This document shows positions 1-9,374 of a stretch of DNA of 64,000 nt, piece by piece. Numbering within the stretch: the first letter of the stretch is position 1; each line of letters starts with the position of its first letter. The stretch covers positions 3,570,039 through 3,634,038 of the forward strand of contig NZ_LT839648.1 of NCBI RefSeq assembly GCF_900176885.1, in the 5' to 3' direction. The translations under genes and the position numbers were made by a program. The DNA is from Oceanobacillus senegalensis. Lineage in GTDB: Bacteria; Bacillota; Bacilli; Bacillales; Amphibacillaceae. The notes beneath the pieces were generated by a model. The model saw only the letters and a program-made list of their open reading frames with translations. It searched no databases and was not told where the DNA came from.

Positions 1-2
1 GG

Positions 3-1214
3 GAGAAAGACTATGATTATCCTAATTTAACCATTGGAGAGGATATTACATATATTCCTGAGAAGGTTTTTAATCCTACATATAATAATGAAAAGGTAAT
101 AGACAGATTAGAAGATGAACTCACAGTTATGGCTGAAGTGTTTGAGTTAAAAATTGGTGAAAATACAGTTGGTTATTTCCAAGATAGGGAAACAGCCAAA
201 GAGGTTATGGAAGAATATAAAACAAAATTTGTCGATAAGGAAGCACTCGAACAAGTAGAAGGCTCTGATGAAAGCAATGAGGATAGAGCACTTGAAGTGG
301 ATGAGTCTGTTATCACAGATGTAGTTCTAACCGAGGATGTCAAAATTTTAGAGGGGAAGTCACACCCTGAAGAAGTTTTAACAAAAAAAGAAGGCATCAA
401 ATTACTTGAAAAAGGTACGCGTGTAGAAAAAACGCACCAAGTTGAAGAGGGAGAAGTTTTAAGCGAAATTGCTAATAAGTATGATCTATCAATGGAAGAA
501 TTATTAGATTTAAATCCGGGTTTATCAGAGGATTCTCTCATTCAAATAGAACAGAAAATAACCGTGTTGGGTTATGAACCGTTTGTTGATGTTATCGTTA
601 CGGAAGAAAAAGTAGTAGAAGAAACCATAGAATATGATACAAAGATTGAAGAATCGGATGACATGTATAAAGGAGAAGAAAAGGTAACTCAAGAAGGACA
701 GGATGGCAAAAAGGAAGTTCATTATGTAGTTGAAAGGATAAATGGGGAACAAACCGAAAAGGAAAAATTAGATGAGAATGTAATAACGGAACCAGTTAAA
801 AAAATCGTTGTTAAAGGAACAAAGGTTATCCCATCAAGAGGGACAGGTGACTTAAGCTGGCCAGCAGTTGGTGGGTATGTATCTAGTGATATGGGCCAAC
901 GTTGGGGAAGAATGCACAAAGGAATTGATATAGCAGGTCCTAGCAATCGAAATATCTTAGCGGCAGATAATGGTGTAGTAGTATCCGCTGGCTATAACAG
1001 TGGTGGATATGGTAATAAAGTTGTTATCAATCACAATAATGGAATGAAAACGATTTATGCTCATCTTTCTTCTATTGATGTAAATGTTGGACAAACCGTA
1101 GAAAAGGGCCATAAACTAGGTGTCATGGGATCCACAGGAAATTCAACAGGGATTCATTTGCATTTTGAAGTATATAAAAATGGATCATTAGAAAACCCAC
1201 TGGATTATTTATAA
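3..1214 (+). CDS. LysM/G5/M23 peptidoglycan endopeptidase, 5' end outside window
   Basis: This is a secreted cell-wall hydrolase of the lysostaphin-like M23 zinc metallopeptidase family that should cleave peptide cross-bridges in peptidoglycan. The frame is open from base 3 to the stop, so the ATG at 129 is internal and the true start and signal peptide lie left of the window. Numbering from that ATG, a LysM wall-binding module is at about residues 103-148, a G5-like module at about 150-230, and the M23 domain at about 245-361 with HKGID (first zinc ligands) and HLHFE (second HxH motif). It sits just upstream of the WalRK operon, whose regulon is wall hydrolases in relatives. The family call is firm; the exact bond cleaved is not deducible. 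Confidence 0.93.
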   Translation, partial: EKDYDYPNLTIGEDITYIPEKVFNPTYNNEKVIDRLEDELTVMAEVFELKIGENTVGYFQDRETAKEVMEEYKTKFVDKEALEQVEGSDESNEDRALEVDESVITDVVLTEDVKILEGKSHPEEVLTKKEGIKLLEKGTRVEKTHQVEEGEVLSEIANKYDLSMEELLDLNPGLSEDSLIQIEQKITVLGYEPFVDVIVTEEKVVEETIEYDTKIEESDDMYKGEEKVTQEGQDGKKEVHYVVERINGEQTEKEKLDENVITEPVKKIVVKGTKVIPSRGTGDLSWPAVGGYVSSDMGQRWGRMHKGIDIAGPSNRNILAADNGVVVSAGYNSGGYGNKVVINHNNGMKTIYAHLSSIDVNVGQTVEKGHKLGVMGSTGNSTGIHLHFEVYKNGSLENPLDYL

Positions 1215-1222
1215 GACTTTAA

Positions 1223-1273
1223 TAAAGTAAATCTTCAATCGGTGGGGGATTACTGCCCCTTAACCTGCGATAA
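1223..1273 (-). repeat. Dispersed intergenic repeat, family 1 (short form)
   Basis: Read on the minus strand this is TTATCGCAGGTTAAGGGGCA, then GTAAT, a C-rich run, and a GATTGAAGATT tail. The same core recurs at about 20111, 30831, 39685 and 53198, with weaker copies at 50021, 55330 and 60021. It contains a GGGG...CCCC mini-hairpin and lies between a stop codon and a terminator. Confidence 0.75.
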
Positions 1274-1339
1274 AAATAGATATGAACAAAGTGACGGACG
1301 TAAAAGGAACACAATCAACGAATAACTTTAATTAGTAGA

Positions 1340-1370
1340 AAGACTGACTCTTGAAGGGTTAGTCTTTTTT
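1340..1370 (+). terminator. Intrinsic terminator of the M23 peptidase gene
   Basis: An 11-bp stem beginning AAGACTGACTC (with two GT pairs) is followed by TTTTTT. It closes the M23 gene before the wal operon. Confidence 0.8.
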
Positions 1371-1493
1371 CTTATAAAATAGTATGTAAAGAATTAATTA
1401 CCAAAATGGGAAAATGGTTCAACTCAAGACATATCGGGTAAAGTACGATAAAATAGAATAAGGCAAAAGCAATGGTAAAAGGAAGTGACGAGA

Positions 1494-2195
1494 TTGAATC
1501 AGAAAATACTTGTAGTAGATGATGAACAACCAATTGCAGATATATTAAAATTCAACTTAGAAAAAGAAGGATATCAGGTAATTTGCGCTAATGATGGAGA
1601 TGAAGCCGTTAAATTAGCAGATAGTGAAAAGCCTGATTTAATTTTACTAGATATTATGCTACCAAATAAGGATGGTAATGAAGTTTTACGTGAAGTGCGA
1701 AAAACACAGACCATGCCAATTATTATGTTAACAGCGAAGGACTCTGAAATTGATAAGGTATTGGGTCTTGAACTTGGTGCAGATGATTATGTTACCAAAC
1801 CATTTAGTAATCGCGAATTGATTGCTAGGGTGAAGGCGAATCTAAGAAGACAACAGGTGCCAGAGGAACCTGCTAAGGAATCATCTGATATTGAAATTGG
1901 TAATTTAACCATTCATCCAGATGCATATGTTGTTTCCAGAGATGGCGCTCAAATTGAACTAACGCATCGGGAATTTGAATTATTATATTATTTGGCACGC
2001 CATATTGGACAAGTCATGACGCGAGAACATCTTTTAGAAACGGTATGGGGTTATGATTATTTTGGGGATGTTAGAACTGTAGATGTTACCGTGCGAAGAC
2101 TTCGCGAAAAAATTGAGGAAAACCCAAGTAATCCTACTTGGATTGTCACCCGTAGAGGGGTAGGGTATTATTTACGTAATCCTGAACAGGAGTAG
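1494..2195 (+). CDS. walR: WalR response regulator
   Basis: DNA-binding response regulator of the essential WalRK system, which coordinates cell-wall hydrolase expression with growth in Firmicutes. The receiver domain covers residues 1-120 with the acidic pair at 9-10, the phosphoacceptor Asp at 53 (LLDIMLP) and the conserved Lys at about 102. An OmpR-type winged helix follows at about 132-230. I chose the TTG at 1494 because AGGAAGTGA sits 5 bases upstream and the resulting [11 protein letters not shown] matches the family N terminus. A GTG at 1485 would add three residues but lacks a proper ribosome binding site. It is first in the walRKHIJ-htrC cluster, 6 bases before walK. Confidence 0.97.
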   Translation: MNQKILVVDDEQPIADILKFNLEKEGYQVICANDGDEAVKLADSEKPDLILLDIMLPNKDGNEVLREVRKTQTMPIIMLTAKDSEIDKVLGLELGADDYVTKPFSNRELIARVKANLRRQQVPEEPAKESSDIEIGNLTIHPDAYVVSRDGAQIELTHREFELLYYLARHIGQVMTREHLLETVWGYDYFGDVRTVDVTVRRLREKIEENPSNPTWIVTRRGVGYYLRNPEQE

Positions 2196-2201
2196 TTTTT
2201 A

Positions 2202-4037
2202 ATGAAAAAGGTTGATTTTTTTCGTTCGATACAATTAAAGTTTATTATCATTTATATTTTGTTAATTTTATTAGCCATGCAAGTGATTGGAACCTTTTTT
2301 ATGAAAGAATTGGAGGATGACCTTTTAGAAAGCTTCACACGTTCTATTAATGATCGTATGGAGCTTCTTAGCTATAATTTAGAACAGGCTTTTAACCGTG
2401 ATCGGAGTGAAGACGTAGAAGGTCTGACATTACAACAGGAAGTTCAGCAAATTGTAGACGAGATAAATATTGATACAGCGGTAACTAGTATTCAAGTAGT
2501 GAATAATCAGGGACGGATACTTGCAACAAATGATCCAGCATACGAAAGAGACATAGGGAAAAAAACAACAGATGACATCATTGAAGATGCGCTTTTTTTT
2601 AATACATTAAAGCAGGATATATTATGGGATAAAGCATCTGGTGAGCGAATCTATGTCCAAGCAGTACCACTTTATGATAATAGCAATACAGTTATTGGGA
2701 TTATCTATGTTAAGGCATTAATCCAAAGTGTTTATGATCAATTAAATAAAATCAATGAAATTTTTGTTCAAGGGTCTATTTTGGCCATTAGTGTCTCTGC
2801 CTTTTTGGGAATTTTGGTGGCTCGTACGATAACGAAGCCGATTATGCAAATGCGCAGACAGGCACAGACAATGGCTAGAGGAGATTTCACCCAAAAGGTA
2901 AATGTTTATGGGCCTGATGAAATTGGTCAGTTAGCAGAAACTTTTAATGATTTAAATAGTAAATTAAAGCATTCTTATGCAACGATAGAGGAAGAAAGGC
3001 GTAAGTTAAGCTCTGTCTTATCCAATATGTCTGATGGTGTTATATCCATTGATAATACTGGAATCATCACGTTAATGAATGATGCTGCAGGTCGTCTGAT
3101 TGGCCAAAATCCGGATGAACTTATTGGTGAGTGCCTAATTGACGTATTACAGTTAGAGGAGAGAATTGTTGATATTACGGAATTACAAGATACCGGTACC
3201 ATGATTATTGACTTTAGTGATGATGATGAGCCTTTCCTTATTCGGGCTAATTTTTCAACCGTACTAGACGATGAGGAGCAGGTAACTGGATTCATAGCGG
3301 TTATTAGTGATGTAACGGAACAGGAAAAAGTGGAACAAGAACGCAGGGAATTTGTATCCAATGTGTCGCATGAATTAAGAACACCATTAACAACTATGAA
3401 GAGCTATATAGAGGCACTTACAGATGGGGCATGGCAGGATAAAGAAATTGCACCTAGATTCTTAAATGTTGCGCAAAATGAAACAGACCGCATGATTCGT
3501 ATGGTTAATGACCTGTTACAATTATCGAAATTGGATGCGGATGAATACCCAATCCATAAAGAACAAATTGAATTTATCAGTTTCTTTCATCAAGTTATCG
3601 ATCGATTAGAAATGAATATTCCTGAAAAGCTTGTCTTTAAACGAGAATTACCAAAGGGTAATTACCATGTTTGGATAGATAAGGATAAGATTACACAAGT
3701 TCTAGATAACATCATATCCAATGCGATTAAATATTCTCCTGAAGGCGGAGAGATTTGCTTAAAGGTTGAAAATAAACGCCATTATCTTTTAGTTAGCGTG
3801 AAGGATGATGGTATAGGAATTGCCTATGATAAGCTAGAAAAGGTATTTGAACGTTTCTATCGTGCCGACAAAGCTAGAACAAGGAAACTAGGTGGAACCG
3901 GATTAGGTTTAGCCATTACGAAAGAACTTGTCGAAGCCCATCATGGGAAAATATGGGCAACAAGCAAAGAAGGAAAAGGGACTACCGTATACTTTACACT
4001 CCCGCTGATGAGTAAGAAGCGGAGGGACAACCGATGA
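2202..4037 (+). CDS. walK: WalK sensor histidine kinase
   Basis: Membrane sensor kinase that phosphorylates WalR. At 611 residues it is the usual full length. A first membrane segment lies at about 12-33, an extracytoplasmic PAS-like region at 35-188 and a second segment at about 190-210. Then come HAMP (208-262), a cytoplasmic PAS (265-375), a HisKA domain with the phosphorylated His at 390 (SHELRTP), and a HATPase domain from about 490 to the end with N, G1 (DDGIGI) and G2 (GGTGLGL) boxes. The stop overlaps the start of walH by 4 bases, so translation is probably coupled. Confidence 0.97.
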   Translation: MKKVDFFRSIQLKFIIIYILLILLAMQVIGTFFMKELEDDLLESFTRSINDRMELLSYNLEQAFNRDRSEDVEGLTLQQEVQQIVDEINIDTAVTSIQVVNNQGRILATNDPAYERDIGKKTTDDIIEDALFFNTLKQDILWDKASGERIYVQAVPLYDNSNTVIGIIYVKALIQSVYDQLNKINEIFVQGSILAISVSAFLGILVARTITKPIMQMRRQAQTMARGDFTQKVNVYGPDEIGQLAETFNDLNSKLKHSYATIEEERRKLSSVLSNMSDGVISIDNTGIITLMNDAAGRLIGQNPDELIGECLIDVLQLEERIVDITELQDTGTMIIDFSDDDEPFLIRANFSTVLDDEEQVTGFIAVISDVTEQEKVEQERREFVSNVSHELRTPLTTMKSYIEALTDGAWQDKEIAPRFLNVAQNETDRMIRMVNDLLQLSKLDADEYPIHKEQIEFISFFHQVIDRLEMNIPEKLVFKRELPKGNYHVWIDKDKITQVLDNIISNAIKYSPEGGEICLKVENKRHYLLVSVKDDGIGIAYDKLEKVFERFYRADKARTRKLGGTGLGLAITKELVEAHHGKIWATSKEGKGTTVYFTLPLMSKKRRDNR

Positions 4038-5329
4038 AATTAGAAACTGTAAAAACAGTTATTTTAATTGTATTAATTGTTATAAGTCTGTTTTTAACAT
4101 TCGGTATGTGGAATTATCAGCCAAATTATAGTGCCCTTAATGAAGAAAGACCAGAAGATGATAGTCTTAATGGATCGGAGGAATCCATTGCTTCACTAAT
4201 AGAACCTACTCAGATTATTTTCCATCAGGGTGTAAAGGATTACGGTTTTAGTGACCCGGAGCAAAGAACCGAATTCTATCAAGAAATACAAAGATGGTCC
4301 TTAAGTAGGTTTGAAACAGCGAAAACGCAGGATGTTACAAATAGGCAATATGATTTTGAGATGATCTTTCCAACGACATTACCGATGGAGCTTTTGGATA
4401 GTATGTTTATGATGAAGTCGGCAAATTTGGAGTTGCCAAGTTGGTCTTTCCAACGCGTTTATTTTACTTTGGAACCGGAAATGGAGCAGATTCTTGTTGA
4501 ATTTGTCTCTATTGATGGTAGAGATAAGGCTAATGCTGTGATAACGGGACAACGGGAGCTTGAGTTTGTAGATTCCTTTATAGAAGAACAGGACTTGCAA
4601 GAGTTCACTGTATTTAAGGAAGGGGCTTCTAAGATTTATATTCCAAAAGGGAACATAACGATGCCTAGACAAACAAGAGCAGTAAGTTTTATTAATCCAA
4701 ATCATTTAGTCGATATTCTTTTTTCTGATCCATCTATTGTAAGGCAATCTAGTTCATCTTCTCGTGGAGTAACTTATTTTACTGACAGTAGTCAAATGCG
4801 TGTGACGCAAAATGGTATGTTATTGGAATTTGCCAATCCTGTAGTAGATAATAACAGTAATTTGTTATTTGAAGAGGATTTACTAAATCTAAGTATTTCT
4901 GATATTAACAGTTACCGAGGATGGACAGACGAATATAATTTGATGAATATTAAAGTGGATCAAAGTGAAATTACGTATCAGATGTATTATAATGGATATC
5001 CGGTATTTGATGATCGTCTAGCTGTCATTGAGCAAAGGTGGGGCAAGCGCCTGGTTGAATATATTCGGCCGCTTTTCCGTATAGACTTATTTTTAAATGA
5101 GATTAGTGTTGAGTTAGCATCAAGTGATGAGGTTATTCAATATTTAAAAGAACATCCTAATTATAATCTTGAGAATATAAAGGATATCCAAATTGGTTAT
5201 CGTTTAAATTATCAAGGTAATGACCGATATAATATTGTTTTTGAGCCGAGTTGGTTTATAAATTACAATGGGGTCTGGATGGATATTGATCCTCTTGATG
5301 AGGACTCTAGTTTACAAGGAGGGAACTAA
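4034..5329 (+). CDS. walH: WalH regulator of WalK
   Basis: YycH-family protein of 431 residues. A single membrane helix at about 7-26 is followed by a large extracytoplasmic domain. In B. subtilis, WalH and WalI form a complex that inhibits WalK through transmembrane contacts. Whether the sign of control is the same here cannot be read from sequence. It overlaps walK by ATGA and is followed 3 bases later by walI. Assignment rests on operon position, length and topology, together with YycH-like features such as a late WxKRLVEYIRP segment. Confidence 0.93.
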   Translation: MKLETVKTVILIVLIVISLFLTFGMWNYQPNYSALNEERPEDDSLNGSEESIASLIEPTQIIFHQGVKDYGFSDPEQRTEFYQEIQRWSLSRFETAKTQDVTNRQYDFEMIFPTTLPMELLDSMFMMKSANLELPSWSFQRVYFTLEPEMEQILVEFVSIDGRDKANAVITGQRELEFVDSFIEEQDLQEFTVFKEGASKIYIPKGNITMPRQTRAVSFINPNHLVDILFSDPSIVRQSSSSSRGVTYFTDSSQMRVTQNGMLLEFANPVVDNNSNLLFEEDLLNLSISDINSYRGWTDEYNLMNIKVDQSEITYQMYYNGYPVFDDRLAVIEQRWGKRLVEYIRPLFRIDLFLNEISVELASSDEVIQYLKEHPNYNLENIKDIQIGYRLNYQGNDRYNIVFEPSWFINYNGVWMDIDPLDEDSSLQGGN

Positions 5330-5332
5330 AGG

Positions 5333-6271
5333 ATGCAATGGGGACATATTAAGACACTATTTATCCTTAGTTTCCTCATTCTAAATATTTATTTGCTGGT
5401 TCAATTAATTGATAAGCAAAAAAATGGAGATTATGGAATGATAAATAGCCAAGAATCATCCATTGAGGAACGGTTAGCTGTAGAGAATATTTCTATAGAG
5501 CCTGATTTGAATATGGAAATTAGTGATGAAACATATATTCTAGCTACTCAAAAAACATTTACAGATCAGGAAGTAGAACAATTAGAAAATAAGGATAATC
5601 AGGAAATTACAATTATTGATAACAAATTGATTGTTTCCCAGCTAGATCAGCCCATTTCCCTATCCAAGGATATGCTAGAAGAAGAAGTGAATAGAAGGGT
5701 AAAAAGTGTTGTAACGTTTCCAGAGCAATTTACCTTTTGGGAGTGGAATGAGGATTTAAATATTTTAATATTTCTTCAGCAGATAGATGGCCGCCCTGTA
5801 TATTATAATAGAAATGGACCAGGTGTACTGTTGGCTTTTCTCAATGAAGAAGATGAGATAACACATTATACACAAACATTGCTTGGAGAGGCTAAGCAAC
5901 AGGGTTCAGGTGTGAACTCGTTATATCAGCCCATACAGGCAATTGAGATCTTGTACAATACCAATGAACTCATACCTAATGAAAATGTTACAGAAGTTGA
6001 TATTGGTTATTACTCTAGGCTAATCGAAGAGGGAGAGCAAATCTTTGCACCTACCTGGAACATTGTGGTAAACGGAAAGCGAAATTATTTTGTAAATGCT
6101 ATTGAAGGATTTGTGTTCTCAAGTATAGATAAATCATTTTTAAGTTCCGTTATCCAAGATACAATGTTGAAGATTCAGTCGTTAGATGATGAAAAAGAGA
6201 AGAAACTAGAATCGTTTATAAAGGTTCTCAAACAGAAGCAACAATTGGGAAATCGGAGTGAAAATGAATGA
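5333..6271 (+). CDS. walI: WalI regulator of WalK
   Basis: YycI-family protein of 312 residues with an N-terminal membrane anchor at about 7-25 ([16 protein letters not shown]) and an extracytoplasmic domain. The segment ending FAPTWNIVV near residue 240 is typical of the YycH/YycI fold. It partners with WalH in tuning WalK. The stop overlaps the start of walJ by 4 bases, keeping the cluster contiguous. Confidence 0.93.
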   Translation: MQWGHIKTLFILSFLILNIYLLVQLIDKQKNGDYGMINSQESSIEERLAVENISIEPDLNMEISDETYILATQKTFTDQEVEQLENKDNQEITIIDNKLIVSQLDQPISLSKDMLEEEVNRRVKSVVTFPEQFTFWEWNEDLNILIFLQQIDGRPVYYNRNGPGVLLAFLNEEDEITHYTQTLLGEAKQQGSGVNSLYQPIQAIEILYNTNELIPNENVTEVDIGYYSRLIEEGEQIFAPTWNIVVNGKRNYFVNAIEGFVFSSIDKSFLSSVIQDTMLKIQSLDDEKEKKLESFIKVLKQKQQLGNRSENE

Positions 6272-7053
6272 CCTTACGTTTTAGTGTATTAGCATCAGGA
6301 AGTACGGGAAATGCATTTTATATCGAATCTGAACAGGAAAAGTTCTTAGTTGACGCAGGAATGAGTGGTAAAAAGTTAACAAATTTGTTTCATAAGGTTC
6401 AGATTGATCCATCACAACTCACAGGGATTCTTGTAACTCACGAGCATAGTGACCATATAAAGGGATTAGGAATTTTTGCACGTAAGTATAATTTGCCAAT
6501 TTATGCAAACGAAAAAACATGGAAGGCGATGGAAGGCTCCATTGGAAAGCTCAGCATCGATCAAAAATTCCTATTCAATATGGAAGAAGTAATGACATTT
6601 GCAGATATGGACATTGAATCATTTGGTGTTTCACACGATGCAGCGGAACCGATGTTTTATACTTTCCGTCACGATGGAAAAAAAGTAGCCCTTGTTACAG
6701 ACCTTGGTTATGTATCAGAACGTATTAAGAAAACAGTAGAAGATGCAGATGCTTATATTTTTGAAGCAAACCACGATGTGGAAATGCTTCGTATGGGACG
6801 TTATCCATGGAGTGTTAAAAGACGTATTTTAGGTGACTCTGGTCATGTATCCAATGAAGATAGTGGACTTGCATTAGCGGATATAGTAAGTAATCGGACC
6901 AAACGTATTTATCTAGCCCATCTAAGTTTAGATAATAATATGAAGGATTTAGCCCGAATGTCTGTTCAAAACGTTCTCAGTGAACGAGGGATAGAAATAG
7001 AATTGCATGATACAGATCCAGAAGAGCCAACAGCATTATATGAAGTGAGTTAA
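6268..7053 (+). CDS. walJ: WalJ metallo-beta-lactamase-fold nuclease
   Basis: YycJ-type MBL-fold protein of 261 residues, a cytoplasmic metal-dependent 5'-3' DNA exonuclease in studied homologues. The metal motif THEHSDH is at 57-63, with later ligand histidines and acids in SHDAAEP, the EANHD motif and LAHLS. It is the last of the classical wal genes, and htrC follows after 74 bases with its own ribosome binding site. Confidence 0.95.
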   Translation: MTLRFSVLASGSTGNAFYIESEQEKFLVDAGMSGKKLTNLFHKVQIDPSQLTGILVTHEHSDHIKGLGIFARKYNLPIYANEKTWKAMEGSIGKLSIDQKFLFNMEEVMTFADMDIESFGVSHDAAEPMFYTFRHDGKKVALVTDLGYVSERIKKTVEDADAYIFEANHDVEMLRMGRYPWSVKRRILGDSGHVSNEDSGLALADIVSNRTKRIYLAHLSLDNNMKDLARMSVQNVLSERGIEIELHDTDPEEPTALYEVS

Positions 7054-7127
7054 TGTTTATAAGAGTAATTCCCCATTTATTAGGAATACTACGATAGTAG
7101 AAATCTTAATTAAATGAGGGGAAAGAA

Positions 7128-8339
7128 ATGGGTTATTATAATCAAGGTTATCCGCCAAATCCACATCGGAAAAAGCACCGCAAATTCCGTTGGTTATGGC
7201 CAATGTTAATTGGAGCAACTCTTGGTATATTATTAGTTGCAGAAGTGATACCAAGCTTTATGCAGGCAGATGATGGAAGTTCTAATCAAGCGCTTGATAT
7301 GAATAATGGATCCAGTGGAAATACTGGTAAAATCATTAATACTTCAGTAAATGTGGATGTATCTACGCAAATTACGGAAGTTGTGGAAGAAGTTACTCCT
7401 GCAGTAGTAGGAGTGACAAATCTTATGAAGCACGAGGACTATTGGCAGCAACAGGAAAGTATGGAAGCTGGTACAGGATCTGGTGTTATTTATAAGGTTG
7501 AAAATGGGAAAGCCTATGTAGTTACCAATCATCATGTTATTGAAGGCGCTGATGAAGTAGAGGTTATTCTATATAATGAAACAGCTATTCCAGCAGAGAT
7601 TGTGGGAAGCGATATTTTTACGGATTTAGCAGTGCTTAAAATGGATGCTTCTAACGTTGAAAAAGTCATTGAGATAGGGTCATCTGCTAATGTTAAAGCT
7701 GGGGAGCCTGCAGTAGCAATTGGTAATCCGCTTGGTCATATATTCTCAAGTACAATTACACAGGGAGTAATTAGTGGTACGGAGCGGACAATACCACAGG
7801 ATTTTGATCAAGATGGAAGGGCAGATTGGCAGGCTGAGGTTATCCAGACGGATGCTGCGATTAATCCAGGGAATAGTGGCGGTGCGCTAATTAATATTAA
7901 AGGTCAGCTTATCGGAATTAATTCCATGAAGGTCAATCAAGAAGCTGTAGAGGGAATTGGTTTATCTATACCAATTGATTTTGCTATGCCTGTTATAGCA
8001 GAATTAGAAGAAAAGGGTGAAATGATACGTCCATATCTAGGTGTAGAAATTTATTCGCTTGATGAAGTACCACATGCGGAATGGGACAATACATTAAATC
8101 TTCCTAGAGAAGTGGATGGAGGAGTTTATGTTTGGAGTGTCGAACCTTTTTCGCCAGCTGACCAAGCTGGTTTAGAAAAACTTGATGTTATTATTTCGCT
8201 GGATGATAAGCCAGTAAAAAATATGATTGAATTACGTAAGATTCTATATCAGGAAAAAGAAATTGGAGAAGAAGTCAACATTTCCTTTTATCGAAATGGG
8301 GAACTTCGTGAGGTAACCTTAACATTAGGTTCACAATAA
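7128..8339 (+). CDS. htrC: HtrA-type membrane-anchored serine protease (S1C)
   Basis: Trypsin-like quality-control protease facing the outside of the membrane. It has 403 residues: a basic cytoplasmic N terminus, a membrane anchor at about 22-40, a protease domain at about 85-285 with the triad His136 (TNHHV), Asp166 (TDLAVL) and Ser250 (NPGNSGG), and one C-terminal PDZ domain at about 298-395. The position after walJ matches B. subtilis yyxA (htrC/yycK). The start is preceded by GAGGGGAAAG. A strong terminator follows. Confidence 0.95.
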   Translation: MGYYNQGYPPNPHRKKHRKFRWLWPMLIGATLGILLVAEVIPSFMQADDGSSNQALDMNNGSSGNTGKIINTSVNVDVSTQITEVVEEVTPAVVGVTNLMKHEDYWQQQESMEAGTGSGVIYKVENGKAYVVTNHHVIEGADEVEVILYNETAIPAEIVGSDIFTDLAVLKMDASNVEKVIEIGSSANVKAGEPAVAIGNPLGHIFSSTITQGVISGTERTIPQDFDQDGRADWQAEVIQTDAAINPGNSGGALINIKGQLIGINSMKVNQEAVEGIGLSIPIDFAMPVIAELEEKGEMIRPYLGVEIYSLDEVPHAEWDNTLNLPREVDGGVYVWSVEPFSPADQAGLEKLDVIISLDDKPVKNMIELRKILYQEKEIGEEVNISFYRNGELREVTLTLGSQ

Positions 8340-8346
8340 TATGGTG

Positions 8347-8382
8347 AAAAGCTATCTTCAAAGTTGAGAAGATAGCTTTTTT
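8347..8382 (+). terminator. Terminator of the wal-htrC operon
   Basis: A 13-bp perfect stem (AAAAGCTATCTTC with its complement), 8-base loop and T tract. It lies directly after the htrC stop. Confidence 0.92.
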
Positions 8383-8477
8383 AGTGATAGGGGGTATAAG
8401 ATTCAACTAAAGCTACATTTAGCTCTACCTCCCAGTGACTAGGGGGTATCTAATGGGCACTTTTGTTCTAAAAAAGG

Positions 8478-8721
8478 TTATCCACATAGGTTATGCACAG
8501 GGTGTTGATAAGATTGTAGATAAATCACAATATATGGTATAGAAAGAATGTTCGCCAACAAAATAGCTACGAACACTTGTGCATATGTTAATAACTATGT
8601 GGATAACTTTTGATTTTGTGGGTTAATTTGCCTGTTATTAACTATTTATCAACAATAGAAAGACGAAAGATGTTGAAATTTGTAAGATGTTATTGACGGT
8701 AAAAGTTTAGATTGTGTATAA
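8478..8721. promoter_or_regulatory. Cluster of seven DnaA-box-like sites
   Basis: Two perfect TTATCCACA boxes lie at 8478-8486 (plus) and 8598-8606 (minus). Boxes fitting TTATNCACA lie at 8491-8499 (TTATGCACA, plus) and 8713-8721 (TTATACACA, minus). One-mismatch sites lie at 8503-8511 (TTATCAACA, minus), 8578-8586 (ATATGCACA, minus) and 8646-8654 (TTATCAACA, plus). The surrounding 8383-8789 stretch has no gene. A density of seven in 244 bases is far above chance and indicates DnaA binding outside oriC. Confidence 0.82.
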
Positions 8722-8789
8722 ATAGGATGATACGGATTGGGAAAACGCACTTGAAATTTTTTTCTGAGCATTTTAGAATATCTCAAGGT

Positions 8790-9140
8790 TTATCGATGTT
8801 TCCATAATGCTAATAAGAGAATGAGCATGACGATATCTAGCCTTATTTCAAATGCAAAGGATAAAAATCCATCGCTTGTAAGAATCGGAAGTTTTACTAA
8901 GAATATAGCTCCAACCATAATGATGACCAGTGGAGGGATAGCTTTGTTTAGATTCATTCTTGCTGCGATGAGTGTTCCGCAAGCGATTTCGATAACAGCT
9001 ATTAAAAATAACAAAAGTTCTGGATAAGGCAATCCAAGGTTCATAAATATAACCTTAAAATCATTTATTACTAACTTAGCAATACCAGAAATAATAAATA
9101 CATAGCCGATTGCATAGGGCACCCACTTAGTCAATGGCAT
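8790..9140 (-). CDS. DoxX-like small integral membrane protein
   Basis: A 116-residue, four-helix hydrophobic protein of the DoxX/DoxD type. The hydrophobic segments are at about 8-26, 42-62, 68-86 and 95-113. The opening pattern (a Tyr-rich first helix ending in SGIAKL) and an acidic residue in helix 2 (AVIEIACG) are typical. These proteins are thought to be quinone- or redox-associated, but the function of this subgroup is unknown. It stands alone between the DnaA-box cluster and a bidirectional terminator. Confidence 0.75.
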   Translation of the reverse strand: MPLTKWVPYAIGYVFIISGIAKLVINDFKVIFMNLGLPYPELLLFLIAVIEIACGTLIAARMNLNKAIPPLVIIMVGAIFLVKLPILTSDGFLSFAFEIRLDIVMLILLLALWKHR

Positions 9141-9244
9141 TTACCAAATCCCCTCCCAAAAATGTAGTTATTATCACCTTATGCAGATGTTGGGACAACA
9201 TTGACAAGCAAATGGGGAAATCTAAAATCTTTCGACTTATAAGG

Positions 9245-9296
9245 AAAATAACCCGCAGAACGGAGTGATTTTTTCATTCGTTCTACGGGTTATTTT
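9245..9296. terminator. Bidirectional terminator
   Basis: A long inverted repeat, AAAATAACCCGCAGAACG against its near-complement, is flanked by A and T runs, so it can act for either strand. On the minus strand it closes the acyl-CoA dehydrogenase gene. Confidence 0.8.
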
Positions 9297-9374
9297 GGTT
9301 GTTTTCTATAGGATGGTTGTCTACGCACAATATGACCTTCAACTGCTAATCAAACAATAAAATATATGAAAACA

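Noticed and set aside
1485-1493. GTG start of walR
   Set aside because: It sits inside the AGGAAGTGA ribosome binding site of the better TTG start at 1494.
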